Positions 20,571 through 31,244 of a stretch of 64,000 nucleotides of DNA are shown here, piece by piece. A model generated the notes under the pieces. That model made no database searches. It saw only the letters and a program-made list of their open reading frames with translations, and was not told where the DNA came from. Made by a program: the position numbers and the translations under genes. Origin of the DNA: Hippopus hippopus (taxonomy: Eukaryota; Mollusca; Bivalvia; Cardiida; Cardiidae); NCBI GenBank assembly GCA_946811185.2, contig OX328102.1, forward strand, positions 18,663,194 to 18,727,193. The letters run 5' to 3'. Position 1 is the first letter of the stretch, and every line of letters starts with the position of its first letter.

Positions 20571-21629
20571 ATGCCTAGAATTCCGCAAAATTTACGCGAA
20601 CGTGCCATTGGCATGCTTAATGCTGGTATGACGATGAATGCTGTTGCTATGAATATTGGATGTTCTACTCGTGCTATTCGACACCTTAGGCAACGTTTTC
20701 AAGCAACAGGGCGAACTGAAGATCGACCACGTAGTGGACGTCCTCGCGTCACGACGCGCGGCCAAGACCGCTATATTCGGAACACCCACCTGCGCAATCG
20801 CTTCCCAACTGCCACAGCCACTGCTGCTAACACCCCTGGTACACATAACAACCGTATATCTGCCCAAACTGTGCGCAATCGCTTGCGCGAGGGTGGGCTA
20901 CGTGCACGTCGTCCATACGTTGGTTGTGTTTTGACGCGACGTCACCGCGTAAATCGTGTTAATTGGGCACGTACACACCAGGGATCGTATATATAAGATC
21001 CCTGTACACACCAACGCTGGCTTAGACAACAATGGAATAGCGTTCTTTTCTCTGACGAGTCCAGGTTTTCCATTCATCGAGGTGATGGCAGGGTTCGAGT
21101 ATACCGTAGGAGAAATGAACGTTATGCTGACTGTTGCGTACTTGAACGAGATCGTTTTGGGGGTGGGGGTTCTGTCTTGGTCTGGGCGGGCATTGCACAT
21201 GGCTTTCGCACTAATCTCGTCGTTATCGAAGGGAATTTAAATGCCCAACGCTACCGAGATGAAATTCTTGCGAGGCACGTTATCCTACTGTTTCAAAATA
21301 ATGCCAATATCACTCTTTTTCAGCATGATAATGCCACAAGCCATACTGCTAGGGACAATGTAAATTTCCTCAGGGCGAATAACATTGCATTTGTTAATGA
21401 CTGGCCCGCCAAAAGCCCTGATCTGAATCCCATTGAACACCTTTGGGATAATTTGGACCAGCGTGTTAGACGTCGCCCTATTCCACCGAAAAACGTCATT
21501 CAGCTAAGACAAGCCTTAATTCAGGAATAGAACAACATTCCACAAGCCAAAATCAATACACTTATCAATTCTATGCGCCAACGATGCCAGGCAGTCCTTC
21601 ATGCTGAAGGTGGTCATACCCGGTATTAA
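20571..21629 (+). pseudogene. Tc1/mariner-family transposase, interrupted
   Basis: The frame starts at MPRIPQNLRERAIGML. It has a paired helix-turn-helix DNA-binding region (about residues 1-115) with the RPRSGRPR linker, then an RNase H-like DDE domain: LFSDESRF, FQHDNATSHTA and SPDLNPIEHLWD. By my count 35 residues separate the second Asp from the Glu. It ends GGHTRY-stop, typical of the family. Two defects are visible. A hairpin insertion at 20979-21004, with its duplicated 7 bp, adds 33 bp and brings in TAA at 20994. A TAG at 21528 stands where Trp is expected. The frame is otherwise unbroken, so inactivation looks recent. Confidence 0.9.
20979..21004. mobile_element. Ultrashort palindromic insertion (hairpin copy 1, 26 bp)
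   Basis: CAGGGATC and GATCCCTG flank a 10-bp TA-rich centre. The direct repeat TACACAC lies immediately on both sides (20972-20978 and 21005-21011), which marks an insertion into the transposase codons. Removing 33 bp restores the conserved ...THQRWL... reading. Confidence 0.85.
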
Positions 21630-21841
21630 TTTGTGATTTTGGTGAGCGACCCCTTCCGCATTTTAACTACCATTTCACTACTTTTGGATAAACCCTCAGC
21701 AATAATTTTTTTCACACAAAGTCGCAATAAAATACTCTTTCAATGCATATAAATCTAGTTTAATCCTGATTTTCATATTTGTGTATATCTGCACTTAAAC
21801 ACAGGGGAAGTTTCTTTTTTGGTTCAGTATATATGTTTACC

Positions 21842-21875
21842 CAGGGATCGTATACATTTGTATATATGATCCCTG
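21842..21875. mobile_element. Ultrashort palindromic insertion (hairpin copy 3, 34 bp)
   Basis: Same ends as copy 1 (CAGGGATC...GATCCCTG) around a TA-rich 18-bp centre that can itself pair (TATACA/TGTATA). The exact 7-bp direct repeat GTTTACC lies on both sides (21835-21841 and 21876-21882). It is 14 bp from the end of the Tc1-like element. Confidence 0.85.
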
Positions 21876-21892
21876 GTTTACCAGACCATTCT

Positions 21893-22056
21893 GAACAGTT
21901 CTTAGACACACAGTCTCTGAACGCTTCTCGGGCCCTGCATGATTCGTCTCAGGTTCTAATCTCACTTGGAACACTGGGTTTATTTCGTCGGAGCGTCCTT
22001 GGGCAGGACACTTCAGACCCCTAGCTTAGTCCTGGTGAAACTCGGGACGTAATTGA
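21893..22056 (+). mobile_element. SINE middle-domain fragment
   Basis: CCTTGGGCAGGACACTTCAG and TAGCTTAGTCCTGGTGAAAC are collinear with the middle of the SINE at 19216. The 3' end is cut by the foldback element at 22064. Confidence 0.5.
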
Positions 22057-22063
22057 AGGGTCT

Positions 22064-22727
22064 TACTAAATACCACAAAGACACTCTTAATACCACAAAA
22101 ACGCACAAAGACACACAAAGACATCACAAAGAAGCACAAAGACACACAAAGATGTAAAAAGACACAGATGGAGATGGAATGGCAAACAGTGTAGGTCCTG
22201 ATCAGACTGGGTTTGCACTTTTTGCTAATGTAATAATCATCCATCCTACTATGCCATCATATATAATGTCATTAATAACGATTCGATTAAACAGAAGTTT
22301 TATGGTGCCGACCTGATAAAAGGCATCAAATGACAACTTAGTACAAATCTTATAAATTATCAGAGATCATCTGATAAACAGGAGAATAAAAATGTCATGA
22401 AATGTTTTATTTACAGCGGAAAATCGAAACTGTACAGAAAAAACTTGATTATTTTTTGAACAAATTTTAATGATAATGTTTACATGAAAGACATTGGTTT
22501 GGTTCAGCCCCCATTTCTCTAAATGCAAGCGTAAATATATAAATCTATATGAGGCGCAAAAAGATTACTCTGCTGACACACAGGTGCAATACTTTCATTT
22601 TCCAAGCACCTTTTGGTCTCTTTGTGCATCTTTGTGGTGTCTTTGTGCGTCTTTGTAGTGTCTGTGCGTCTTTGTGGTGTCTTTGTGAGTCTTTGTGGTA
22701 TTTAGAGTGTCTTTGTGGTATTTAGTA
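22064..22727. mobile_element. Foldback element with CACAAAGACA-repeat arms
   Basis: Both arms are about 110 bp and made of tandem units such as ACCACAAAGACAC and GCACAAAGACAC. They are inverted relative to each other (22064-22170 and 22612-22727) and share the terminus TACTAAATACC. A 440-bp AT-rich spacer separates them. Confidence 0.7.
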
Positions 22728-23287
22728 GCACCGTAAAACAATTGTTAATTTCTGGATGTTTGCATGCATCCTCATTCAGGCTACGATATAGGGACGTAAA
22801 CATGCGCAGACAACGCTCCGATACGAGATCATGCTCAGTACTTTGATTTTGGTGTGCATGAAAAGTTACGTCCCTTGCAATTCGTCTTGGTGGCGCTGTT
22901 AATCAGGAACAAAAAAACTTCACTAGACTATTGAATTTCTGAAACTGTTGCTAAAGTTGAGAGTGGGTGACATCGATCTCGAAGACCGTTGAAAGAGACA
23001 ATTAGTGGTAAGTATAGCAGTTTAAATTTGATTTGTAAAGCTGTCATGGTAGGTACGTGTTCCAAACTGAATGAAATTATAAAATTTTGTACGGTGTTAT
23101 TCGCGTGATTTTCCTTAGCAGACGACAGTGAAGAAAAATGAGAAAAATGACAAAAAATAAAATGACAAGTAAGGCAAAGCATCTTTGTTAGCGACATTAA
23201 CTCATTTGTATTTTGTTCAAATATTCCCTGCTTGTGCCATATTAGTCTAATAAGATGTCTATGACTAGATGATATAGCTACAAGCTT
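22728..23287. other. No gene recognised
   Basis: Spacer between the foldback element and the pogo-like transposon; no repeat identified. Confidence 0.6.
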
Positions 23288-23433
23288 TATGGCCTTTTCT
23301 CATTTCTCCGTTCATTCTCATTTCTCCGTTCATGTACTAAAACGGAAGGAATAACAGCTCGTGACGTTTTGTTCCACCCGGATTCTATTCTACTCGACAT
23401 CGGAAGTATTTTTCTATCGATCAAGACGCAAAA

Positions 23434-23448
23434 ATGCGACAAAAGCAG
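23434..23448 (+). CDS. Probable first coding exon of the pogo-like transposase
   Basis: ATG at 23434 encodes MRQKQ, followed at once by a donor (CAG|GTAATT). Splicing to the acceptor at 24036 (GATTTCAG|ACAAAACC) joins in phase 0 and continues TKPMKKCTT into the long ORF. This gives a 588-bp intron and an 8-residue N-terminal extension. It is inferred from splice consensus and frame only; initiation at 24046 without splicing is the alternative. Confidence 0.55.
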
Positions 23449-24036
23449 GTAATTTTCACATTTTGAAAGAACATACTGCATTAGATACAATCAAAAACAC
23501 ATTTTCAATGCTTTTTCCACATTAAAAAAGCCAAAATCGGTTGTATTTACCCTATATTGTGACCTGTAGCAGAAGCGGATGACCTATTTCCCACTCGACA
23601 GAAGCTTGCATCAAGCGGGAGTCTAGAAACTGTCAAAAATACACTCCAGTTCGATAATTGCATTCTACGTGTTATTTTTGTCACTAATTAAAAAAGATAC
23701 CGAGGGAAAACTGTTGTGTTGGTTTTGTATTTTCAATTTAGTGTCAGTAAGCATTAAATTAAGATAAGATGGGTCGTGATTCATTTATCTCAGTCTACAT
23801 GACGAATTATTAATGACGAAATATTGAATATTATTAAGTTATTGATAATTTTGTAATGTAGGCTGAGCTAAATGAATCACGCTCAATCTCATATTGATAC
23901 AAACTGAAGGTCAAATCTCGATGAGATGGAGGCCCAGTTTTTTAACTAAGCTTTCATTTGGTCTCAATCTAAATATGTCAAAAATGTAAGCTGCAATGAT
24001 TGCAAATTAAAGGCAATTTATCATGTCTGATTTCAG

Positions 24037-25791
24037 ACAAAACCAATGAAAAAATGCACTACTAAGCTAAGATATGACCAAAAGAATCTCGTCCTTGCTT
24101 ATGAGGCTGTAAAACAAAAGGGGTGGAAGATTAGGACAGCTGCTAGCAGTTTCGGTGTTCCTGTTCAGACACTGCGAGATAGAATAACAGGAATTGTAGA
24201 CCCGTACACCTTCAAACTAGGACATAGTACCGTCTTGTCCCACGAAGAGGAAGAAACTTTGGTGGCGCATGCAGAAGTTATGGCACAGCTGGGGTATGGG
24301 TTTTCAAACCGCCAGTTTCAGCATCTAGCGGGAGAACTAATGTATGACCTCGGGCGGAGAAGCGAGAGGAAGCTACCGAGCAACAACTGGCTGTATTCTT
24401 TCTTAAGGAGATGGAATCACCGACTAGCCTCTCTTTCACCAAGAAAACTTGATACGGCCAGAGCTAAGTCTGCAACACCAGAGGCTGTTGATAATTACTT
24501 CCGTAATTTGGAAAGTATTATGGAAAAATACGACCTGCATGAGAAGCCGCACCTCATCTATAATGTAGACGAGACTGGTCTTCAACCTGACCATCGCCCA
24601 CCGAATGTCATCGCAACCCCTGGTAGTAAACCACAGTCAGTTACTTCACCGAGGTCCTCTACCGTTACATTGATAGGATGCGCTAACGCCCTTGGAAATT
24701 CGTTGCCTCCATTCTTTGTTTTCAAGGGAAAGCGATATAATGAAGAGCTGCTTAGTGGAGCTACGACAGGAACACAGGCAGTGATGTCAGACTCTGGATG
24801 GTCCAACGCTACGATATTTAAGGATTATCTGTCTAACCACTTTCTTCCCTACATCGGTGGTGGGGGTACCAGGGAAGATCCAATCCTTCTTCTTTTTGAT
24901 GGACATGCCTCTCATACATCATCGATGTTAATAGAGTGGGCCAGGGAGAGACATGTCATACTATTCGCATTGCCAGCTCACACGTCACATGTCCTGCAGC
25001 CTCTTGATGTAGCGGTTTTTGGTCCCTTTAAGAATTACTTCTACCAAGAATGCGCCAACTTCATGCAGAGAAACATGGGCCAGGTAATTACCCGATATCA
25101 GATAGCTACGCTCGCATGCAAGTCTTACCTGAGAGCTATGAGTCCACCCAATATACAGGCAGCTTTTAGGAAGACGGGTATATATCCCTTCAGTAGGGAC
25201 ATAATATCTAAAGAAACCCTGTTTCCATGTGAGGCTTTTAGAGAAGATCGACCATTAGAAAAGACAGCTGCCATCAAGTCTGGAAAAGAGGCTGTGGAGG
25301 AATTTCTGAAACTTAAGATGGAACAATCACAGGATTCTGCTTCTGACAGCCACCAATGCAAATGTTGCAAGGGAAAGAAAGCGAGTGCCAAACCAAAGCC
25401 GAGTGGAAGAGCAATAACGGAAAACGAGTACATGGAGGAACTGACCCAATATGACGTGCAGCTTCAACAACCAAAGCAGACGAAGTCATCAAGTGTTAAA
25501 CCTTCTACCAGCGGAATCAGTAAAGGGATAATCAATAGTTATCAACAGCTTTCACCATCCCAAAGTCTCGATGAAATTCCAGATACTGACGATGACAATG
25601 ACATTCCATGTTGTGTGTGTGGCAAGTTTATCCCTCCGAATGTTGACGATATTCCAAGCAAAAAAGTCATCAACTGGGCAAAGTGCGACAGGTGCGACCA
25701 TTGGGTTCATCTTCAGTTTTGTACAGACGTCAGAGTTGTACGGCGACAAAGCCAATTTTTATGTAAACACTGCGAGGAACTCACTGTTTAG
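24037..25791 (+). CDS. Pogo-like transposase (HTH + DDE + C-terminal zinc finger)
   Basis: A 581-residue frame starts at ATG 24046 and has no internal stop. Residues 8-50 resemble a psq-type helix-turn-helix (AASSFGVPVQTLRDRI). Residues 65-135 resemble the second, CENP-B-like DNA-binding helices. The DDE catalytic core has D175 (NVDETG), D285 (LLFDGHASH) and D321 (VLQPLDVAVFGPFK), a D-35-D spacing. Residues 520-578 form a Cys/His-rich finger of PHD type (CCVCG, CDRCDHWVHLQFC, FLCKHCEE), separated by a low-complexity, charged linker. Exon 2 begins at 24037 after a TTTCAG acceptor and is in frame with a short upstream exon. It probably cuts and pastes its own element at TA sites. It could alternatively be expressed as a host protein; nothing here shows that. 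Confidence 0.92.
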   Translation, partial: TKPMKKCTTKLRYDQKNLVLAYEAVKQKGWKIRTAASSFGVPVQTLRDRITGIVDPYTFKLGHSTVLSHEEEETLVAHAEVMAQLGYGFSNRQFQHLAGELMYDLGRRSERKLPSNNWLYSFLRRWNHRLASLSPRKLDTARAKSATPEAVDNYFRNLESIMEKYDLHEKPHLIYNVDETGLQPDHRPPNVIATPGSKPQSVTSPRSSTVTLIGCANALGNSLPPFFVFKGKRYNEELLSGATTGTQAVMSDSGWSNATIFKDYLSNHFLPYIGGGGTREDPILLLFDGHASHTSSMLIEWARERHVILFALPAHTSHVLQPLDVAVFGPFKNYFYQECANFMQRNMGQVITRYQIATLACKSYLRAMSPPNIQAAFRKTGIYPFSRDIISKETLFPCEAFREDRPLEKTAAIKSGKEAVEEFLKLKMEQSQDSASDSHQCKCCKGKKASAKPKPSGRAITENEYMEELTQYDVQLQQPKQTKSSSVKPSTSGISKGIINSYQQLSPSQSLDEIPDTDDDNDIPCCVCGKFIPPNVDDIPSKKVINWAKCDRCDHWVHLQFCTDVRVVRRQSQFLCKHCEELTV

Positions 25792-26324
25792 ACATTATCA
25801 CACAACTCCCTCTTTATGAAGTTTCGAAGTCAATTGTTGATTTAATTTTTATACAAGTTGTTGTTGTTGGTGGTGACCATTTGTAATTTTCTCTTACATG
25901 CCTATATTTCTGCTGTTGTGCATTGTTTTACATTTTTTTAACATTTGTTCACGTTTCCTACACAAAAAAACAATAGTTATCAACTCTAGTGGCTTATGAT
26001 CAGTTCAATACACATCATATATGAATGGGCTAGTCCGTCTGAACTGGAATGTAGAATATTCATCAGTCCTTAGCGACCGGCCTAACAACCAATCAAATGA
26101 ACGGAGAAATGAGAAAGCGGCCATACTACCCAGATTGTCGAGGTAGGTTTAAATACGTCCTCGGATCGAACCTTTCGATGCAAGTTGTAGTGAATTTTGT
26201 CAGTTAAAAGTTTAATTCAGATGTTATATTTAATCATTACACGAAAATTTTGATTCGTTGACCGAAATTGTGTATTTGGTGAGCTTATTTCCGCTTAGGT
26301 GAACGGAGAAAGGAGAAAACAGTA

Positions 26325-26530
26325 TACACGACAAAAGTTAGATTTGCTTACATTGACCGTATTTGCAGATATGGCTCAAATAACAGGGGCTTGTCTTTGA
26401 AACGTTAGAAAACATTGTGAGATAAGGAAAAGATGCTGGTTACTTACAGCATTTTTCTGTTTGCAAAATGTTGTCATAAATGTGTTCCAAACCTTTTTTT
26501 TTTGTCAGGATTCTTTAGTAAAGGGTTAGA
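26325..26530 (+). mobile_element. Family A MITE copy 14
   Basis: CACGACAAAAGTTAGATTTG, GTATTTGCAGATATGGCTCA and TTTAGTAAAGGGTTAG. Inner palindrome degraded. Confidence 0.65.
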
Positions 26531-27039
26531 TCTAACATGTTTTATTGTTTTAGAGAAGAAACTATTTACTCTCCAGCGGAATCTGTTCTGGAATAAAATT
26601 TCAAATATTTATTTGTTTGTTGTCAGCCATAGAACACTGTTGATTCATTGAAATTCAACTGAATTCAATAGGAAAGGTTAATACAGAGCTGCTCTCAATT
26701 GAGACTTAGACTATTTTACCACAAGTTTTTCACATGCCAGTTTGATATGATCCCACTGTATATCTTGGTTCTTTTACTTATTACTTTAAAAGCTAATTTA
26801 GATCCAATGAAAAATAATATCACACAGTAAAGAATTACTTGAAAAACAGGTAAATTCTTCTGTTAAACTGCATAGAAAACTGAAGGGAAAGGAGCGGTTG
26901 CTGGTATCATTATTGTAAAAAAGCTGTGTGAGATGTAAGAGTCTGATCCAGAGCGCACGATTGCGAGAATCTCCTGAGTTTTTCATCATTCATGCACATT
27001 TTCAAAACCAGTGCATGACAGTCGCGCGCACAAAAAATA
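26531..27039. other. No gene recognised
   Basis: AT-rich spacer between the family A copy and the decayed Tc1-like element. Confidence 0.6.
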
Positions 27040-27404
27040 TACTGACGGAAAAAAGTTTAGCAACAAATTTCAAAGTAACACTACTTTACAACAAGCAATT
27101 TTCAAAATCCAAACCTTGTACGCATAGTATGCATGTCGACTGAGCTTAGCCCCATAGCATTTTTATGTGCTATTGTCTGTCTATCCGTGATATTGGGTCG
27201 ATTTATGAAAATCACGCTCTACACGTGCACAAGCCTAATGTCTGTACTTGTTTCAAACTGCTACATGTGGATAGACTGATCGTTTATCGAATTAAAAGAA
27301 AACGCTTAAAAAACTTCTGAAAATTGTTATGGGGCGCCGGCCTGGTATGACGTTAGATCAATGTCAGATGGCAATTGGTATGTTGATAGGTGGCTAGGTT
27401 GGTG

Positions 27405-27955
27405 TTACCGATCGCCAAAATTGCCATTGGCGATTAAATTTTACTACTGGCGACTACAATCACCAAAAGAAGTGATATTGGCAATTGTTAAAAATGCGAT
27501 GAGATAAAATTGCCGACCGTGAACATCTGATCAGTTTTGTATATTGAACACCTCCTAAACTGTGAAATCGGCGCGCGTCAACTTGATTATCATATATACC
27601 GGGTACCCTAAGCTGATAACCCTTGTATCTCCCTTAATTATCCGATAGACGAAGATCCGATTTCCCATTGCCAGTTATCGGGTAGCTCGTTCTATAAATA
27701 GATTACATGAACAATCGCAACTTTTTGGACGCAATAGGGCTGAACGAATTAATGGAGTCGTTTGTCAAGTAAATTTGACAACATCGATCATAAATGTTTT
27801 TTTTCTGAAATACTTGACCTTTTAAGCTTTATGTGACTTTATTAGATTCTTTTCCAGAGCAACTTTTTTTTTTTCATAAAAAGTAATGGATGCTAGATCC
27901 ATATTTCGCCAAATGAGAAATATTGTCGCCAGGTATTTTTTGGTGATCGGCAGTT
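27405..27955. mobile_element. Possible MITE inside the decayed Tc1-like element
   Basis: Imperfect inverted ends of about 30 bp: ACCGATCGCCAAAA near 27417 and TTTTTGGTGATCGGC near 27945, each followed inward by TGGCGA and AT-rich sequence. No clear target duplication was found, so the limits are approximate. Confidence 0.35.
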
Positions 27956-28116
27956 TCAAGAAAGGCTAAGTGTGGAACGATATTTCTTGAATCATTTGAA
28001 AGACAAAACAAATACTGTCAGTACATGTATTTTGCGATGAATTTTAAAAATTGGATCATACATATCTCTTGCAATGCATGAAATTAATGGTTGGTCTGAA
28101 GAAAATCAAATAGCTG

Positions 28117-28338
28117 TTTAGCAGACGGCATATATGTGGACTCGTCCAGATTGAAAGAATTTGCAGACGACAATTAAATGTAGCTCATGAGGTGTTTGAA
28201 TTATGCATTTGCTATGGTAGAAAACCTTGTGGGAAAAGGAGAAAATGCTATTTACCACCATTTTCACCTTTTCCTAGCATTTGCAATAGCCTTCTTTCTC
28301 AAGGTCGTTCAAACTGGGGATTAAGTGGTGAAGGGTTA
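28117..28338 (+). mobile_element. Family A MITE copy 15
   Basis: GACTCGTCCAGATTGAAAGA, ATTTGCAGACGACAATTAAA and the right end AAGTGGTGAAGGGTTA. It lies inside the decayed Tc1-like element. Confidence 0.75.
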
Positions 28339-28689
28339 GGCCTGATTCAAATATATACACATAGATCTATTGTTGACTTTATGAAACTTTTAATCATTCA
28401 ACAGCCTACAAGCACAGGAATTTGTGGCCGACTTTTGACGTTTCAATACTGGACTCTCTATTGTATATAATTGTAGTCTACCATCAGAAATATTTAAAAG
28501 AACTCAAAGATTTTTAGATCTACAAATTATATCAGTGATGCAAAGCTGTAGATCTAGCTTTAGATTAATCATACATGACTTAATGTTATGAAATACTATA
28601 CTAAGAAAATGACACAATCAAAGACTGAGTCAAAGTGATTAGGTACATTGACTGAACCCGGGTTTTGACCAACAAAAATTTTGGCTACT

Positions 28690-29344
28690 AAAAATTTTTG
28701 GCTGGCGCCAACCTAGCGTGGTATAAGTGCAAGTAACGTTGCACGGCATTTCGGTGTTCACAGAAGCACAATAAGCGGTCTTCGGGCAAGACACCAGCAA
28801 ACCGGACATGTTGCAGACAGGCCACGTTCGGGGAGGCCAAGGAAGACTTCGCCACATGCAGACAATTGCATTATCACTTTATCAAGACATAACCGCTTTT
28901 GGTCCAGTAGCAAAATCGTTAGTCATGTGCGAAATGCGACTGATACAAAAATTTCGTCTAGAACAGTACGTAATCGTCTGCAACAAAATTCTTCATCCTG
29001 TGCTTATCCCGTTTTTACGCAATGGTCATGCACGTATGCTGCAACAGGACAATGCCCGCCCTCATACTGCACACCAAACTTGGTTGTTTTTACAGTGACA
29101 TGGTGTTCGTACACTTGCATGGCCTGCCAAATCCCCCGATCTCTCGCCTATTGAGCATCTGCTGGATCACCTGGGACGGCAAGTACAAAAACGTCACAAC
29201 GTCAATAACGTCCAAGACCTCGAACAGATTTTACGCAGAGAGTGGGAAAGAATCCCTTTGCACATTGTAAGAACCCTCATCGCTAGCATGAGGCATAGGT
29301 GCACTGCTGTCATTACCCAAAGGGGAGGTCACACACGATATTGA
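28690..29344 (+). pseudogene. Tc1-like transposase relic, internally deleted
   Basis: The translated fragments show a helix-turn-helix segment (ARHFGVHRSTIS), the linker ADRPRSGRPRK and ISSRTVRNRLQQ. They then jump directly to PVLIPFLRNGHARMLQQDNA, ARPHTA and SPIEHLLDHLG, ending GGHTRY-stop at 29344. The stretch holding the first catalytic Asp is missing at about 29000, roughly 120 residues. The two halves are in different frames, and a TGA interrupts the second after TWLFLQ. Spacing from the second Asp to the Glu counts as 34 if the stop is treated as one residue. It is inactive. Confidence 0.85.
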
Positions 29345-30014
29345 CTCTGACATTTCCTTCTGCTACTGACGTCAATTTACGTCTCGGAGTAACCTCATTT
29401 TCAAATTGGCTTGATTGGATTTCACATCCCCTTGCCAATTAAAGAGTAAATGATTGACTGGCGGCAGGTTTTTTCCTCTGTAAACCCCCTATAGTTGCTC
29501 AATTCCTAAAAATATCGTGTGTTGCTAAACTTTTTTCCCTCAGTATAATTTGGCAATAAGTGTTTGATAACTTGTTAAAGCTCGAACGTTGATGTAAAAA
29601 TTACTTTCACAACCGGCACAACTGCATCGGATCATTCTTATGAATCAAGAGTGACTACCCTTTCTTACCTCACAGACTTTGTTTTTCAAAAAAAAAAAAG
29701 AAAAGTCCACCAATTTTTGTTCTTCTTGATTTAAATATATCGATTACAGGTCTTCAACACTTATTTATCAAAATAAATATGACTGAAGTACTGCCTTTCC
29801 ATTCAAACACATACCAAAGCTGCCAGGATGAATTCATTTCGATATTTATATTATTTATATTTTGATACTACTCTATATGTAAAGAAATCAGTAATTCAAT
29901 GTGTTTGTCCATCTTAGAAAACAGAACTGTCGTTATCGTCTGCTACTTGTTTGGGTTTACATGCAAAAAAATATCAACTTCCAGGAATCAGTATAAATCA
30001 AAACTATATTATTA

Positions 30015-30300
30015 ATGCTCTCCAAAACAGAATGGCAGACAAACCATCAAACCATTAAAACGCAGATAAAAAACAGAAAAGACTTGCAGACTTCCTTGCT
30101 GTCCTTACCGCAAGTAAACCCCCCCCCACACAAAAAAAAAAGAAATGTCAAGAAATGCAACAAATATTCAGGTCTCATCCAATTAAGAGGAGTCACAGGG
30201 AAAGGGAAGGGTCCTAAACCTAAAACGTGAATTTTAGTAGCTTCAAATAGGCATTAACAACAAAGACCCTCAAGATTTCTGTATGACCTCAAAAAATTAT
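30015..30300 (+). repeat. Dispersed repeat, copy 1 (relative at 52950)
   Basis: CCAAAACAGAATGGCAGAC, AAAAGACTTGCAGACTTCCT and AGTAGCTTCAAATAGGCATT are shared in order with 52950-53220. A 71-codon ORF here is not preserved in the other copy. Confidence 0.65.
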
Positions 30301-31039
30301 GAATAGGGGTCACAAATGGCCCATAAAAATTAGAAGCTGGCAGAAATACTGGAACTGGTGATTTTCATTTAAATCTTGTAACACACAAAGTTGGATGACA
30401 TCACATCTTTAACATGGTATTTCAGCTTGTAACCCTTAGGCAAAAATAAATACCTGTGTTTCACGTGACCCTTGGAAAAAAGAAAAGGGTTTTGTCGGTC
30501 AGAAAAAACTGTTTTTCTTCCTTTTTTATGCAAATTGTTTTAATATCAAAGAATTCCAACTATTTCTTCTCCATTATATAGAGTGTTCTCATTAGGATTT
30601 TGACAGTTGGATTCCAGAAAACCAACTCAGGAAAAAGTTGGATTCCAGCCTGAAGAAGTTGAATTCCCATACAGTGAAGATGAATTTTCATACACAAGTA
30701 ATCAACATCTAAAAACATCTAAAAACTGTAAATTTAGATTTGTGCATCATGGAGACATAATGTCTAAGGAGCAAGTCTACATTTACATAAGAAATTAGTT
30801 GCAAAGACTTTGTTTAAAATAGTGCAAAGGATTTAAGAAATTTAATAGCTTCTCTCTTCTCTTTTATTTAGATTATGTAAATAATTCAACATGATAATGC
30901 GTATTTTAAATATTCATGATAATAATAGCAAAAATTCTGGGTCCATCTTCACAAACATTTGTAAATTCGAGTCTTATTCCACTTTAATTGGCAATTTGAA
31001 TTGAATTTTGAATTGTTTGTCCATATGGATGTCAGCCTT

Positions 31040-31244
31040 TTCCTTGACAATATTTTAGACCTGTCCAAATTTAAAGCTTGCATAAATTTGCAGATGACAT
31101 GATAAAGATGGTTTGAAAAATATATTTTGGCTTTCAAAAGGTGGGAAAAGAAGAAAATGCTTCTTTACCCACTATATTGTCTAAAGCTAAATCTTTCTCA
31201 AGGTTTTTAAATTTTTGGATAATGAATTATTAGGTAAAGGGTTA
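31040..31244 (+). mobile_element. Family A MITE copy 16
   Basis: TTGACAATATTTTAGACCTG, ATTTGCAGATGACATGATAA and the right end TTAGGTAAAGGGTTAA. Palindrome collapsed. Confidence 0.7.

Larger units (their letters stand above)
20266..21827 (+). mobile_element. Tc1/mariner-like DNA transposon, perfect 38-bp TIRs
   Basis: The ends are perfect inverted repeats of 38 bp (20266-20303 and 21790-21827), beginning CTGAACCAAAAAAGAAACTT. TA dinucleotides flank both ends, as expected for Tc1/mariner insertion. The element is 1,562 bp and carries one transposase frame. Perfect TIRs suggest recent mobility, yet the transposase contains a 26-bp insertion and a stop. A second copy of the same tiny insertion sits just outside the right end at 21842. 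A family E repeat ends about 150 bp to the left. Confidence 0.92.
23290..26123 (+). mobile_element. Pogo-like DNA transposon with intact transposase
   Basis: The inverted ends are TGGCC-TTTCTCATTTCTCCGTTCA at 23290 and its complement at 26098-26123, differing by one indel and one substitution. TA lies on both sides (23288-23289 and 26124-26125). At the left end the TTCTCATTTCTCCGTTCA motif is present twice in tandem; a related TGAACGGAGAAA occurs outside the right end at 26299. The 2.83-kb element carries one 581-codon ORF. TA target, TIR type and transposase family agree with Tc1/mariner-pogo. Confidence 0.9.
27042..29543 (+). mobile_element. Decayed Tc1-like transposon enlarged by insertions
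   Basis: Inverted ends CTGACGGAAAAAAGTTTAGC (27042) and its complement at 29520-29543 match at 23 of 24 positions and are flanked by TA. The transposase relic lies in the right quarter. The long left interior is not typical of a 1.5-kb Tc1 element; it contains a family A repeat at 28117-28338 and possibly another MITE at about 27405-27955. Confidence 0.8.
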
